Source: Stichopus chloronotus (Eukaryota; Echinodermata; Holothuroidea; Aspidochirotida; Stichopodidae). From it: a DNA stretch of 64,000 nt. A program made the position numbers and the translations under genes. Positions 45,640-57,619 of this stretch are shown piece after piece (positions within the stretch are counted from its first letter, which is position 1; the number at the start of each line of letters is the position of its first letter). The stretch spans positions 31,969,969 to 32,033,968 of the forward strand of contig CM037838.1 in the NCBI GenBank assembly GCA_021234535.1, given 5' to 3'. The notes beneath the pieces are model-generated. The model worked only from the letters and a program-made list of their open reading frames with translations. It was not told the origin of the DNA and made no database searches.

Positions 45640-46094
45640 ATTCATCTCGTGACTTTGTTTGAAGGCTAGGCCTTACACTGAAACTATGTAACAGAAACCT
45701 AGGCTAATACTAAGCTACTACACAGGCTAGACCTAAAAGACCTAAAAAACCTAAAAGACCTAAAATGGACTGGCACCAAATCCATACATTAAATTTGAAG
45801 CCTGCAATGTGATGAAAAACAATAAGGTACATTTATTAGAGATGAGGTGGAGTTTAAGGCACATATACATTTGATGATGTTTACTGGACCATATTCAGTG
45901 ATTTTTTTTTGGGGGGGGGGGGGGGTAAACTGAGATTTTAAAATCGATTTAAATACAGATTACTGTATTTTCAGTACCGGCAGACCTAAGCTACAGTATT
46001 GTATTGTAGTGTGTGCAAAACCAGTGCTCAACATAATAATATCTAAATAATGATTTAGGCAAAAGACCTTACTGTACATAACAAACATGTAAAC
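45640..46094. other. Non-coding stretch
   Basis: No gene is recognised. It includes a T9-G15 homopolymer junction at 45902-45925 and a short 'ACCTAAAAGACCTAAAA' repeat at 45730-45765. Confidence 0.5.
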
Positions 46095-46164
46095 ATGGCT
46101 ACAAAGGGCTTTGCCTATGAACCAAACATACTCTCCGAAAGATGTGACAAAATGTACCACAGAG
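46095..46164 (+). CDS. Candidate first coding exon, gene unknown
   Basis: ATG at 46095 sits in a good context (AAACATGGC). It opens 23 codons (MATKGFAYEPNILSERCDKM...) ending CACAGAG|GTAAGA at 46164/46165, a near-consensus 5' splice site. The peptide looks protein-like and lacks the repeat-derived wording of neighbouring frames. No downstream exon or promoter element could be matched. The frame continues past the donor for 60 codons only by chance. Confidence 0.3.
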
Positions 46165-46169
46165 GTAAG

Positions 46170-46990
46170 ACATACTGTACATCACAAAACTTTGTGTTCA
46201 GTCTTACTGTGTACTTCTTCAAAATCTGTTCAAAGCTAGTGCACAAGAAGTCTCTGCATTGGAGTGCAGTACAAACAGTTCCATGGAATCACTTTCTCCC
46301 TATTGATATGTGGGTACAGGTTACTTACAGTGCTATACAGTACTAAGCAACAGAGTCATATGGCAGTGCAATATTTCACACTCCAGCAACACATTTACTG
46401 ACCTGCTAAGGAGAAGATAGGAACCTACAGCTCTTTTGAAATATAAATATTCACCATGCATTCTGAGTGACCTTTTATTCACTTAACTTTTCTACAAAAA
46501 GATGCAGTACACCTCTACAGTTTGCAGTACTAAAGCTGGAGTATGAGTTGAGAATTTGTGAAAGTCAAATTCTGTCAAATATGTCATAGCAACTACAAAT
46601 TACAAAATAGCATTGTTGAAGCCCTATTTTTGCATGAATACTTCCATTCCCAATTCGTCTGTTTGAAGTTAGGTGTGATTGATTGCTATGCTTTCTTGGA
46701 GAGTCAACATTTTGTAGGGCCAACAAAAATGTTGAGACAATTTGCATATTCAAATATCTGAAGATGAATGAATAGATCTCTTTCAGTTTTTCTGCCAAGT
46801 GATCTTTTCCTCTACTTTCTCTTCCTTGAAACATTGACAAAGAACAAAGGTAGATGACCAGGTGAACACAACTACAGCTTGTATTCCAGCTTTAATGGAA
46901 GAAAGGTAGGTGTTGCATACATCTTAACATCTAACATTTTGCATCTTCTTCAAGATTCCAAATCAGGTATAAAAATGTATCTCCTTTACA
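46170..46990. other. Non-coding stretch
   Basis: No gene is recognised. TACAGTA/CAGTAC words are frequent here (46310-46340, 46500-46540). Confidence 0.5.
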
Positions 46991-46999
46991 GATTTGTAG

Positions 47000-47650
47000 C
47001 ACAAAATGATCTGTTAATGGTAAATTCAGGCAAAATGCAACAGTGCAGTACCATAACCATATTAGTAATGCAACACAATGTCATAGTACCATGGGCTCTT
47101 GGATCCAAATACAACAAATATCCAGAAAGAACTACTGTACCATAGTAGAGATGTTAAACAACCTTAGCTTGTATCATACAATCTGTACACGAAGCATTTT
47201 ACACACTGTCATAAAATGACCCATTTTAGACCTTGGACCCAATACTGTACTCCTGAACAATTTGAATGTACAGTACCACTAACGTGTAGTTATGTGACGC
47301 AACTTCAACTTTGTATCATACAACTGTAGAAGTTTGCATTTTGCATGAGTTCATAAAATGATCCATATGGTCCATTTAGACCTTGGACCCCAAATTATTG
47401 AACCCTACTTAAAGGTGCCACAACCATAGTAGAAATGTGATACAACCTCAACTTAACTGTAGTAAAATCTAATGAGAAGCAATTGGTGTACAGTACTTTC
47501 AAAAGCTGGGCCCTTTGGGCCACCCTTGGCCCCCATGTGTCCTCTCACACCCGCATTCTGTACACTCATAAAAGACACTCATGACCAAGGATCACTGTCC
47601 ACAAGTTTCAAGAAAATCTATCTAACATTGCTTGAGAGGGAGAGCAATTC
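47000..47650 (+). repeat. CCATATGGCCC-family tandem repeat copy
   Basis: Half-units with 'CCATAGTAGnnATGT', 'ATCATACAATCTGTA', 'TTTCATAAAATGAnCCATATGGnCCATTTAGACCTTGGACCC' recur at about 47070, 47210 and 47350, matching the 20860-22080 array. The tail at 47510-47600 has 'GGGCCCTTTGGGCCACCCTTGG'-like wording. Confidence 0.65.
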
Positions 47651-47689
47651 ATAGTTATTGTATGGCAGACATTTAAGGTGACATGCGAG

Positions 47690-47762
47690 ATATAAAGTTA
47701 ACTTATTAGGATAACTTATCTTGACAAAATTTTGCGAATTGTCCAGTAACCGACTTAAACTA
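47690..47762 (+). repeat. Left remnant of a split tandem array
   Basis: 'GATAACTTATCTTGACAAAATTTTGCGAATTGTCCAGTAACCGACTTAAACTAAGT' corresponds to one unit of the array at 51885-52345 and stops where the composite insertion begins. Confidence 0.65.
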
Positions 47763-48263
47763 AGTAAAGCAGTAGTGGTATATCAATATTATTGGTATTA
47801 GTCAGTATTCCCACAATACCCATATCGTCAATATGCATTTTGAAAAATATTGATGTATAGCATAGTCGATATATAGAAGAAATATCTAAAATATCGATAT
47901 TATAGTTGATAGTAAAATAGTAGCATATTGGGTCAACTGTAAATATTGATAGCCTGTAGTAGTGAGACAAAGTATTGACTAGACGACAATGATCAAACAC
48001 CCTCCATCTCATGTTTTAAGGACACTTACGTTCACCTTGTGTGTCTGACCTCCATAGCAAAAGTAGCCCTTAAAGGTACAGCTGCCCTCAATACACACGT
48101 GTATACATGCATTACAACCGTGCAGAAACAGTTGCCAACATTAGTTAGGCAGGGGTTAATAGTGCGAAGTACACACAAATTGTACTGTAGAGGGCTCAAA
48201 GCAGCATGTACAGACCGTGCGGAGTAGGAATGTAGCAACACACCTTGTCACGTAGCCATTAAC

Positions 48264-48560
48264 GTGCAACAACGATCACAATTTGTCATCCCTATGGAAA
48301 GTTTCAGTTTCTTTAAAAACTACATCAAGCTGCACAAAAGATATCACCAAAGTCAAAGGAATGGATCCCTGCATGTACAAACAGTAAAAGCTATCATTTC
48401 TTTTTCTGTTGATGTTCTCCTTGCAGCTACAGCATGGGAAACTTGTTCGGTCAGCCAGCGTGAAATGGTATCTCCAGAGGCCGGGGAATGGGGTCTTCGG
48501 GGAGGATAAAGAGACAATCAGACGAACGGATGTCCTTGTCCGATGTAGATACCACTCCAA
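48264..48560. other. Weakly protein-like patch, unassigned
   Basis: The plus frame at 48264-48509 contains VDVLLAATAWETCSV. It resembles the C-terminal DILAAVAWETPSS wording of the DIRS recombinase remnant at 58765-58810, but the match is about eleven residues and nothing before it aligns. The minus frame (94 codons) has no recognisable domain. I would not call it a gene. Confidence 0.15.
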
Positions 48561-49234
48561 CGTCTTGCCCGAACACTAAGCAGTAGCAATATTCCAAAAA
48601 AATATCGATATATTGGCAACAAAATATACATTATATCAATATTATTGATAATTTTGCAGAATAAGTGAACACAATGTGCTACTGCACATATAAACCCAAA
48701 CTGTGGCCTTAACACATGTTTCACTATACTTTAGCAGTTTGACTGAAAGAAAGTGTATTGAAACTTATTTTTTCCTACTCTATTTTCACCCCATCCTCAT
48801 ATTCTCAAATGTTACTTTCCCCATGTGAATTGTTTGAGGTGTGTTTTCCTACTTAGACGCGTTTTTACCCCTCTCCTGAACGTCTCACCTGAATAGTGTA
48901 ACTTGTGAACCTATGCTCTGTAACTCCTATATGAAAACAAAAGTGGCAGCTATTATCGTCTTTCAACAGCAACACCTTGTACATTCAGTAAAAAAAATGC
49001 TATGCATGAAGCTCATCGTGCAACGCAAGGAGTATTTTGTGGGGGATACTAGAAATTCTTCTCATGTAATATATACTGGGGTGAGCATGTTTTGGAAACC
49101 GACTGCCCAATCAGATCGCTCATCACGAGCTACCAACAGGTGCTGTGGGCAGGGAAAGCTTGGGCAAGAGCCATATATGGCTGTGAGCGTGAGCAGGCCG
49201 TTGCTTGTCTTCACTACTGACCACGTGCAATCGC

Positions 49235-50300
49235 ATGACTACAGACATTACAGTAGTTTCTCTGTATTATCGCCGTGTATCAAACACGATAAAATACAGG
49301 CTTTTCTATAATATAGTCTCGTCGATAAATATCGGCACAATGAAAATACAGAAAAACATAAATATACAGACATTATAGTAGTTTCTCTGTCTTATCGCCG
49401 TGTATCAAACACGATAAAATACAGGCTTTTCCATAACATGGTCTTGTCGATAAATATTGGCGCAATGAAAATACAGATCTTCTAGTGTGGCTTGTGCAGC
49501 ACATCGTGTTATAAAATGATAAAATATAGACTTTTCTGTAAATAGTCTGTAGATAAATATCGGGGCAATGAAAGTATAGGTTTGGGGGAGTGAAATGTAT
49601 GCATATATGCCGAGTTTGTGTGGCTTGTAACTGCGGGTTGTGCGGGATGCTGGACTACTGGGCTGCGCGTTAAAACGATATATAGAGACTTTTTCGGTAA
49701 ATATACAGTAGCCTCGCAAACAGTAAGTAGTTTCTCCGTATTATCGCTGTGTACCAAACACGATAAAATACAGGCTTTTCAATAATATAGTCTTGTTGAT
49801 AAATATCGGCGCAATGAAAATACAGATTTTCTAGTGTGCCTTGTGCAGCGCATCGTGTTATAAAACGATAAAATATAGACTTTTCTGTAAATATAGTCTG
49901 TAGATAAATATCGGGGCAATGAAAGTATAGGTTTTGGGGGAGTGAAATGTGTGCATACATACAGGGTTTGTGTGGCTTGAAACTGCGGGTCGTGCCAGAT
50001 GCTGGACTACTGGGAGGCGCGTTAAAACAATATATAGAGACTTTTTCAGTAAATATAGCCTTGCAAATAAATATCAGTGTAATAAAAATACAGGTTCTCT
50101 GAGAGTCAAATGTGTGCTTTGTTTACATGCGGGAAGGGCTTATGTGGCTTTTACTGCAGGTCGTGCGATGTACTGGACTATTGGGCCACGTGCATAAAAC
50201 GATAAAGATAGACTTTTTCTGTAAATATAGTCTCGTAGATAAATATCGGTGCAATGAAAATATAGAATTTCTGTTAGTAAAATGTGTGTACGATACATAC
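49235..50300 (+). repeat. Multi-level tandem array with CGATAAATATCGG hairpin words
   Basis: 'TAGTTTCTCnGTATTATCGCnGTGTAnCAAACACGATAAAATACAGG' starts blocks at about 49253, 49381 and 49730. Each continues 'TAGTCTCGTCGATAAATATCGGCnCAATGAAAATACAG'. A related sub-block with 'TGTGTGGCTTGnAACTGCGGGT(C/T)GTGC' recurs at 49617, 49970 and 50140. A duplicated block of about 350 bp (49385-49735 versus 49735-50090) sits above a 105-130 bp subunit. GATAAATATC is partly self-complementary in every subunit. Confidence 0.8.
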
Positions 50301-50684
50301 ATCCGGGAAAGAGTCTGTGTCACACAAGGCGGGTTACAGGATCGGAGGTGGGGCTTTTCCAGAGTTCATCCAATCAGTGCTGTCAACACGCATACCCCAG
50401 TCATTTACTACACAACAGCTGTTTTAGACGGCGCGAAACTGGGCAGCTGCAGTTTGACAGAAATAAATTATCTGGGTGTGCTTTGACTGACTTAGCGTGA
50501 AATCTGAGGTAAATCTTGAAACAGGTTTTCATGAATATTTAGTTATAGATGCAGTAGTCTATATTATCGATATTTTTCTATATTATAATATTTTCTATAT
50601 TGACATAGTTCCAAGGTGGATATCGATAATACTCCTAAAAACTGAATATACGTATTATCGATAACATCAAGATACCGCTACTGC

Positions 50685-51163
50685 TTACCGGACAACACTT
50701 TCTGCCCTAACAAAGGATGCTGAGGATATCTCTGTGATGTAGATATCCCCCAGCACAAAAGCTAGTGTTTGGGTCTTGGATAAAATTGAGGGGTTGGGAA
50801 CAGTGTGAACACCATGGTTTTCGAACCTAAAGTGGTCTGGCTTGACAGATAGAGCCTGGAGGCAGCTCCTTCGTCTAACCGACTCCGCCACCACAAGGAA
50901 CAAGGTCTTGCGGGTCAAATACTCCAGGGGGCTGGTATGCATAGACTTGTACAGGGCCTGAGCCAAAGCCCATAGGACCCTATTGATAGACCAGGACGGT
51001 GCAAGCCATCACACCACCGGTCTACTACTGGCCATCCCCCCAGGAGCTGGCTAAGGATCCTGCTTGAACCCACAGTAGACCCATCTGGAAAGCCTTGGAG
51101 GATTGCTGCAATGGTCGAGTGGTAGTTGTTAATAGTGTTAACCTGTTTGCCCTCATCAAACAC
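50685..51163 (-). pseudogene. DIRS-type tyrosine recombinase fragment
   Basis: On the minus strand, 51163 onward reads GKQVNTINNYHSTIAAIL. A frameshift near 50970 leads to EYLTRKTLFLVVAESVRRRS, then LQALSVKP, and ends at LSKTQTLAFVLGDIYITEIS. This is the core-binding domain and first catalytic block of DIRS-family tyrosine recombinases; the RRRS segment carries the first catalytic Arg. The second half with HxxR and the nucleophilic Tyr is missing, since similarity stops at 50685. The frameshift and truncation make it inactive. It lies within the composite insertion at 47763-51884. Confidence 0.7.
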
Positions 51164-51884
51164 ACCTAACTATGTTAGAATATAATTAGTGTAAGTTTAT
51201 GGAAGACTTTGCATGATCTCTTGAATGTTTTTAATGAAAGTCTTTTGGTAGATTTGAAGTTATAAAATACATGTAATGTAGTTTGGTGTACATGGAATAT
51301 GCAACATTTTGTGAAGCACTTAAGTTCTGAAGCAATATGGAATGATTTCTTCTAATCAAAATTTTGTTACCCTGCTGAAGTGGTTTTCGGCCAAACACTT
51401 AACTGTTCAAGTGGATAATTCTTCCAAGAGTAACGGAAGATCACAGAAATTAACAACCACCGTTTACGTCTGAAATGGAAATTCAAAGAAATTGGAAAGC
51501 TAAACTGTACAAAATGGAAAAAAAACCCCAAAATAAACAGAGGAATCTGGGAAGTGAAGAACGGAATTTCCCACATTGTGACACGGAAAATCGAAAAGGA
51601 GGGAGACTACAATTTCCACTCGGAGTTGACAAGTATTTATGATTATTATGAAAGACAAGCAAAAATGGAAAACAGCATAAAAAAACAAAGAAATATTCAA
51701 TATTTTACGAATAGTTGCATTCACAGTACGTAGCTCTTGATCAATCATAGTAAAGTCATATACAAAGCATACCATTCAATGCACATTTACTGTGTGTACC
51801 TGTTCCACGAATATATCGATATTATCGGTATTTTGAAGTCGTTATATCGATATTTTTATAATTTTGAAATACTGACCCACTTTA

Positions 51885-52345
51885 CTAAGTCAGCATCTCT
51901 GAAAAACTTTGCAAATAGTCCAGATACAGTTACAAATAACTTGTTATCTTGAAAACATTTTGCAAATTGTCGAGTTAACGACTTATGCTCAATCGACATC
52001 TCGGGAAAATTTTGCAAATGGTCTAGATACCCAGTTCCAAATAACTTGTTATCGCGACAGAATTTTGCAAACTGTTCAGTAACTGACTAAAGCTAAGTTG
52101 ATATCTTGGAAACTTTTGCAAATTGTCAAGATACCGAGTTACAAATATCTCATCTCAACAAAATTTTGCAAATTGTCTAGATATTGACTTACACTAAGTC
52201 AACATCTCGGAAAAAATTTTGCAAGTTGTTGAGATACAGAGTTACAAATAACTTGTTATCTCTACAAAATTTCGCAAATTGTCTAGACTAACACTAACTC
52301 AGCAACTGAAAAAATCTGAAAAATTTTGCAGAGAAAACAAGTTAT
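51885..52345 (+). repeat. Tandem array of about 60-125 bp units (AAATTTTGCAAATTGTC)
   Basis: 'AAAATTTTGCAAATTGTC(T/A)AGAT' recurs about every 62 bp (51910, 51968, 52003, 52062, 52118, 52160, 52215, 52268). It alternates between contexts 'AACTTGTTATCT' and 'AAGTCAACATCTCGG', which gives a dimeric unit of about 125 bp. The left remnant is at 47690-47762. Confidence 0.8.
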
Positions 52346-52612
52346 TTGCAAAAAAAGCAACTGGACAATTTAAGAGAAAACTATACAACTATAAGTACTG
52401 CAGAGTATTTTTCTATGGGTGTCCATTAAATATGTATCAAGCACCACATTTTTTCTCTTCATCTCTAAGACAGCATTCTACTATTTTATTCCAATTGTCA
52501 TTCTCCAGGTCAAGGTCTGTCTAGCTCAAGAGTTTAAAAAGAATTCACAAAATCAAGCAATCAAGTTCTGACAATGAGCACAACCAGTAATTGTACAGTA
52601 ATATCAAAGAAT

Positions 52613-52886
52613 TTTATTAATGAGATAGCAGGAATTTGTTACGATTAAAAGTATGAGACATCACAAACCAACCTTCAGCATACAATGATGTATTGTTGTT
52701 TATCGTCTTTTTCTTTGTCTCTATGTCAATACCATCTTCATCGTCATCGTCGTCATCAATATTCTCTGAAACCCGGATAATTTCCTCCTCAGGCTCATCG
52801 CCGTGCTGCAAAATGTATTCTTTTAGGGCGCTCTCCTCTGACTGGTACTCGTAAGTTTGGATGCTGTCATTAAACTGCAATTGAAG
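52613..52886 (-). CDS. Probable terminal coding exon of an unnamed host gene
   Basis: This is the best host-exon candidate. On the minus strand a strong polypyrimidine tract (TTCGTTTTCTTGTTCTTTTCCAG) ends at 52887. The following 89 codons read LQLQFNDSIQTYEYQSEESA, then an acidic block with six consecutive Asp (SENIDDDDDDEDGIDIE), then a Lys-rich stretch and a hydrophilic end (FNRNKFLLSH). The TAA stop at 52619-52617 overlaps an AATAAA signal at 52618-52613. A less likely alternative is a donor at GAAG|GTTGGT inside the exon. The acidic, disordered C terminus gives no enzymatic clue and I cannot name the gene. Upstream exons, if present, would lie above 52900 or beyond the window. Confidence 0.5.
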
Positions 52887-53039
52887 CTGGAAAAGAACAA
52901 GAAAACGAAGGATTTCTTGCCAATATTCATAAAGAACACAGTAAAACATGTATACATAACAATTTGAAATTCAAACTTCTTATCCTTCTAGAGAGAGAAA
53001 GCCTTCACTACAGTACGCTCTTTTGACCATTGTGTGTAC

Positions 53040-53130
53040 TAAGCAGTTTTATATGTTTTCAAAATTTGATATCTGGTGACCTCAAATGAAATTTGATCTC
53101 CACCAACATTAATGGGAATCCAGGGTTTCC
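53040..53130 (+). repeat. TGACC-family fragment
   Basis: 'GATATCTGGTGACCTCAAATGAAATTTGATCTCCACCAACATTAATGGG' matches one unit of the 35279 element; both ends are missing. Confidence 0.6.
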
Positions 53131-53134
53131 CCTG

Positions 53135-55640
53135 GTACTTAATTGTGGAGGTGGCTGCCGTGCAACTGTTTAAGACCGCCTCCCCCAAAAATGCCGTAAT
53201 TACTGCCTCACATATTTACAGTATATCATGGTCAAAATCCTAGAATCACCCATTCTTGAAGAAACTAAGCATGCATTTGAACCCAAAATTCATGGCGGCA
53301 TCAAGCACTGTAGTGTGGTTGATAAAATGTGTAAGTATTCACTGAGACTACCTTGCACATTTACAGAACTGCTTATGGAATTAGTGTTGGAATGGCAACA
53401 ACAATGTACATACAGTGAATAGCAGAGTAAATTAAGTGGTCATACAGTATGTACCTGTGCAGTATGTAAGCTGTCACCTTTCAAAATTGCATCCTAGCTA
53501 TTATTCTCCCATGATTCCCATCTGAGCATATTAAAGAACAAAAGTACTGAAGTTCTAAATCTATAGAATGAAAACATACAAATAAACTAAGGTGGTGACA
53601 ACTTCAGTTTTTGTGTAGTTACTGTACATATTCCTTACACTTTGCTTAGATGGTTGCTTCCATTTACGGTTGCTTGTATTTATCCATTATCACCACCAAG
53701 CGAACATCACATACTACATGCCTGTCACAAGTTGACAATGCTATCTAGACTATTGATCGTACGTGTTGCTTTGTAATTATCACGTTTCCTATCAATCAAT
53801 AAATTTCAGGCAGTTTGCAGCAGCTAGCCTGTGACAGAAAACCAGAATCTGCAGTAATCACCGTAATGTTCAGTGGAAGCACACGTATTGCAATGTAGGC
53901 CAATAAACATTTCTTGGCTTGTGTGCATGTATACTAAGAGCCTACTGTGCAAATACCTTCAGAATGATAATCGATGATAAAAACTTGAAATTTGCAAAGA
54001 TCTGGAAGAAGCTACTGTCTTCTTTTTTCTGTTTCTTGATATGTATACTGTACAAGTGCCATGCCTGTCTGTTCAAAGCACTAAATACTGTCCAACATAC
54101 ACCAACCAAGTCCATAGGGTAGTGGAGCCAGAACACCGATGGTGCAAAAGCTCAAACTTTATCGATAAATTTAGTTCGGAAGAGTACAATCACATACTGA
54201 TTTACCTAAGGCCAATCTCTTCTATTACTATAATCTACATGTTCTGTACTATTCTTTTCCAAACTATCTATCAATGTTATCTACATACATCAGCATGTAC
54301 AAAAACCAACATCGACATTGTGGGTATAAAGTGCAGTATCAAATATGTGTCACTCATATATTGATATTTCAAGGAACATTGACACAAAGTATGCAAAGAA
54401 AACTTAACTGTAGCTAATGTAATTTCACACTGATTCATGATTTTTTTAAATTCCAACAATTATCAACCTCTCAGTAATTTAAATTAAAAATTTTTGTGGG
54501 AACAAACATGTTTTAAAATAAGTTACCACACTGTTGAACAAATTATTTCCTGTACTTTCAATTTGCATACAATGTAGAAAGAACAGGATGACTTACAAGA
54601 TCGGTAAACAAAAATTGAAATAAATCCTTTAATGTTTAATCTGTACTTCTGCTTTCATTGTCTATGGTGGTTAGTACAGTATTGTATCATATTTGCATAC
54701 AGATGTAAAAGAGCACACATTAACAGAGCAATTGATCAACACACACTACAGGGGGGTATAAGGCTTCAAGTGTTGAATCAAGGATGCAATGGTCAACTTG
54801 AAAATTGATAGAGTTACAGTACAGTTCACTACACACAGTAATTAATGCAGCATAGCAAAAACACTTTATAATAGTACATAGATGTACTATGGAGTGAGTA
54901 CACTTCCATGTACAGTACCAGCAGTACTACCAAACAGAGGAGAATCCAATCCACAGTTTCAGACAGAGCAGCTGTGCTGTACTGTAGCATACACAATGAA
55001 AATTCGAGAGACACACATGCCTGTTCAGTATCTATAGACAAAGGGACAGTTAGCCTCAGATACAGACATACTGTACTGTAGGCAGGAGTCAGAGAGACAA
55101 TTTAGCAGACTCAGAGAAATGCAGGCAAAGGGACAATTTCCTACAGCACAGATACAGAGACATACAACACACCTGCAGTCACAGGTAGACACCCATAGAC
55201 AGAGACAGGCAGGCAGGTAAAGAAAACACGAGGCAAACCAATAGCAACATGCTCAATTGGCAGCTACAAGTTATGGTAAACATACAGTATCTCCATGTTT
55301 ACTAATGTGACATATTCTACACTAATCAATAAAATGCACACTAATTAAACCTTGTCCATGCTATACCCAGTGCACACATACAGTAAAGCACTGCACTACA
55401 GACAAGAACAGCCAACATGTTTATAAAGTTCACAGTAGCTCAAACACTGAGAACAGATGCTCTGGTCATGTTTGTGGCTTGCTGCAGTAATTGCATGTCC
55501 TTGTTTAAAATACAGTCATTCTGATTCATACTGTACAAAGAAAACCCACTCAATATTTCTCATAAGTACTAGCAAAATACATACATTCATGATTGGGCAG
55601 TGAATATATAGGGTTGATAAATTCTACTGCTTAAAGTGAG
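53135..55640. other. Long non-coding stretch
   Basis: No gene is recognised. It is rich in TACAGTA/CAGTAC words (54790-55080) and has degenerate CAGA/ACAGA repeats at 55030-55220. Confidence 0.5.
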
Positions 55641-55769
55641 TGTGCTATAGATGCAAGTTACACAGCACACAATAAAGTTGAAGATGATGAGCAATTTGTA
55701 CCAAGGCAACTACAGTAGTATTGTACTTTACACTGGTGCACACATTGCACAAGAAAAAGCCATGCAGGA

Positions 55770-56130
55770 AGGGAAGGCATCCCATGAGACCGAAGGATCA
55801 AAACACCTAAAATCAGAAAAGGTTCACAAGACTGAGGGTTCTCAGGACCAAAAATCAGGAAAGAATCCTGAGACCAAAGCTTCACATGACCAAAAATCAG
55901 GGAAAGTTAGTAACGAGACTGAAGGTTCGTGACACCCAAAATCACAACAGATTCATGGGACCAAAGGTCTGAGAGACCAAAAGTCGGAAATGGTTCACGA
56001 GACCGAAGGATCATGAAACTGAAAATCGGACGAAGTTCATTATAGACTGATTGTTCTTGAGACAGAAAAACCAAACGGTGTTTACAAGACCAAGGTTAGC
56101 AAGACCAAACTGAGTAGAGGTTTGCAAGAC
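55770..56130 (+). repeat. Degenerate 45 bp repeat (GAGACCGAAGGnTCA...AAAATCAGGAAA)
   Basis: 'GAGACnGAAGGnTCnnGAnACCnAAAATCnGGAAAngTTCA' recurs about every 43-47 bp through at least seven units. In the first half the units stay in phase in a 93-codon frame at 55651-55932 as a repeated HETEGSnHnKSEK motif. The frame breaks at 55930 and the rest of the array is out of frame. A tandem DNA repeat is the simpler reading, but a decayed repeat protein is possible. Confidence 0.7.
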
Positions 56131-56134
56131 CAAC

Positions 56135-57600
56135 AACTGAAGAAAATCAGTCTGAGGCACTACCTCACTCTGAGGGAAGTAATGCATGCTGGCACTTAGG
56201 GTTGGGCAGTACCAAAAAGAACCAGCATGATACTTTTCCCCTCAAAAGTGCATTTCTGAAATATTACATCCACCCACATTAAATCAAAAGCATAAGTTAA
56301 AGTAAAACTATTCATGCTGGCTGTTAAACTTGGTCTTATTTCTTATGCACTATCGATAATTTCTAAGAAATGTTAACAAATAATTCCACAAGATTCTACG
56401 TTCCGCCTATGTTCAATATCAACTGGTAAAATATAAGCTTAGCCCTGTATGTGCAAACTGTCTGCAAAGGGACTTTGGATTGAGTAAGTACAGTAGCTTA
56501 CATTTCTAGAATTGTTGTAAATGTTTACTCATAAAAGCAGAGGAGTCTTGAGAAACAAACTTTAGTACAATATTGATGTACAGCATGTATATAGCTGTTT
56601 TTATGGAAAACTGACAAAATTAAGTAGGCCTATGTGGGTACGTACTTCATCTCTAAGTGTTACTGTAGTAGTAATGTTACACTAGGCACCTGCTGTAAGC
56701 TCTAATGTTACTCTGATAGGTAACTTAGCCAGAGAACAGAGCTGAAAAACATAGGCCCCTACTGCAAAACTTTACACGATTGATACAGACTACAGAGTAA
56801 TCAAAACACCTACAAATAGCTTAATCAAAACTAATTGCTTCATAAAAATATACTGGCTATTTGTGATCATACATTAATTTGGAAAAATTCTGGCACTTCA
56901 AAGAATCAAAGGCCAGTCACAAAGGTAGGCCCTGCTTAATCTTACCCACTTGAAAATATAACTACAGTAGGTTAGAGCCATACAAAAAAAAAAAAATACA
57001 CCAGCAGGTCCAGGAGCAACAAAAGGATGACAAATTCTTGAGCAACAGGTACATATGCATGGAAAAACAGAACTGTTCTGCTTAAAATCCTCAGTAAGGA
57101 TGCAACCAATTGTGTTCGGCTTCACCAGTATGTGAACAGCTGGCTTTTAGGTTACTGTATGTGATGTTGGGGCAGTGCAGTTTGTGAGGATATCTACTAT
57201 TTCTTTAAATATTGTTCACCTAACCAAATAAATTCTAGACTGGGCACGCCAAAGCACATTTGACGGATGAATACTACCAGAAACAGATGTTTTGGATTTT
57301 ACAGTACTAGTAACCTTGAAACCTCTGGAAGACCAATGTTGTCAGATTTTTTTAGCTGAAGTTATTTGTGTTAGGCTCAAAGAATGGTTACTGTAAGCTA
57401 CACCAAAACAGAAATGTCTTTCAGGACTTTTTACTACTTGTTGACAGTATCAACAATTTTGAGATACAGTATTGTAAGAAATGTGAGAATTAACAGCACA
57501 TTTCAAGGATAGTTACTGTTTAATTTTTGGAAATGGTACCAGTTACAATAAATTCTCCAAACTCCCTAGCGACTTACCTCATATAACCCATGCATTACCG
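56135..57600. other. Non-coding stretch
   Basis: No gene or clear repeat is seen. Confidence 0.5.
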
Positions 57601-57619
57601 TACTGAGGATGGTCTAGCA

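Larger units (their letters stand above)
47763..51884. mobile_element. About 4.1 kb composite insertion splitting a tandem array
   Basis: The same tandem repeat flanks both sides: left ends ...TTAAACTAAGT, right resumes ACTAAGTCAGCATCTC. That suggests a 7-8 bp duplication of (A/T)ACTAAGT. Just inside the left end is AAAGCAGTAGTGGTATATC. The right end, reverse complement, is AAAGTGGGTCAGTATTTC, so the ends share only AAAG/CAGTA wording. Clusters of TATCGATA words occur near 47830-47900, 48600-48660, 50565-50665 and 51810-51850, as in hAT-like subterminal regions. Further CAGTAG-type ends at 48580, 50555 and 50680 indicate several nested or fused elements. It contains the tandem array at 49235-50300 and a DIRS recombinase fragment. 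Confidence 0.4.

Noticed and set aside
48264..48509. DIRS recombinase C-terminal fragment
   Set aside because: Only about eleven residues resemble the 58.8 kb copy, and no catalytic block aligns.
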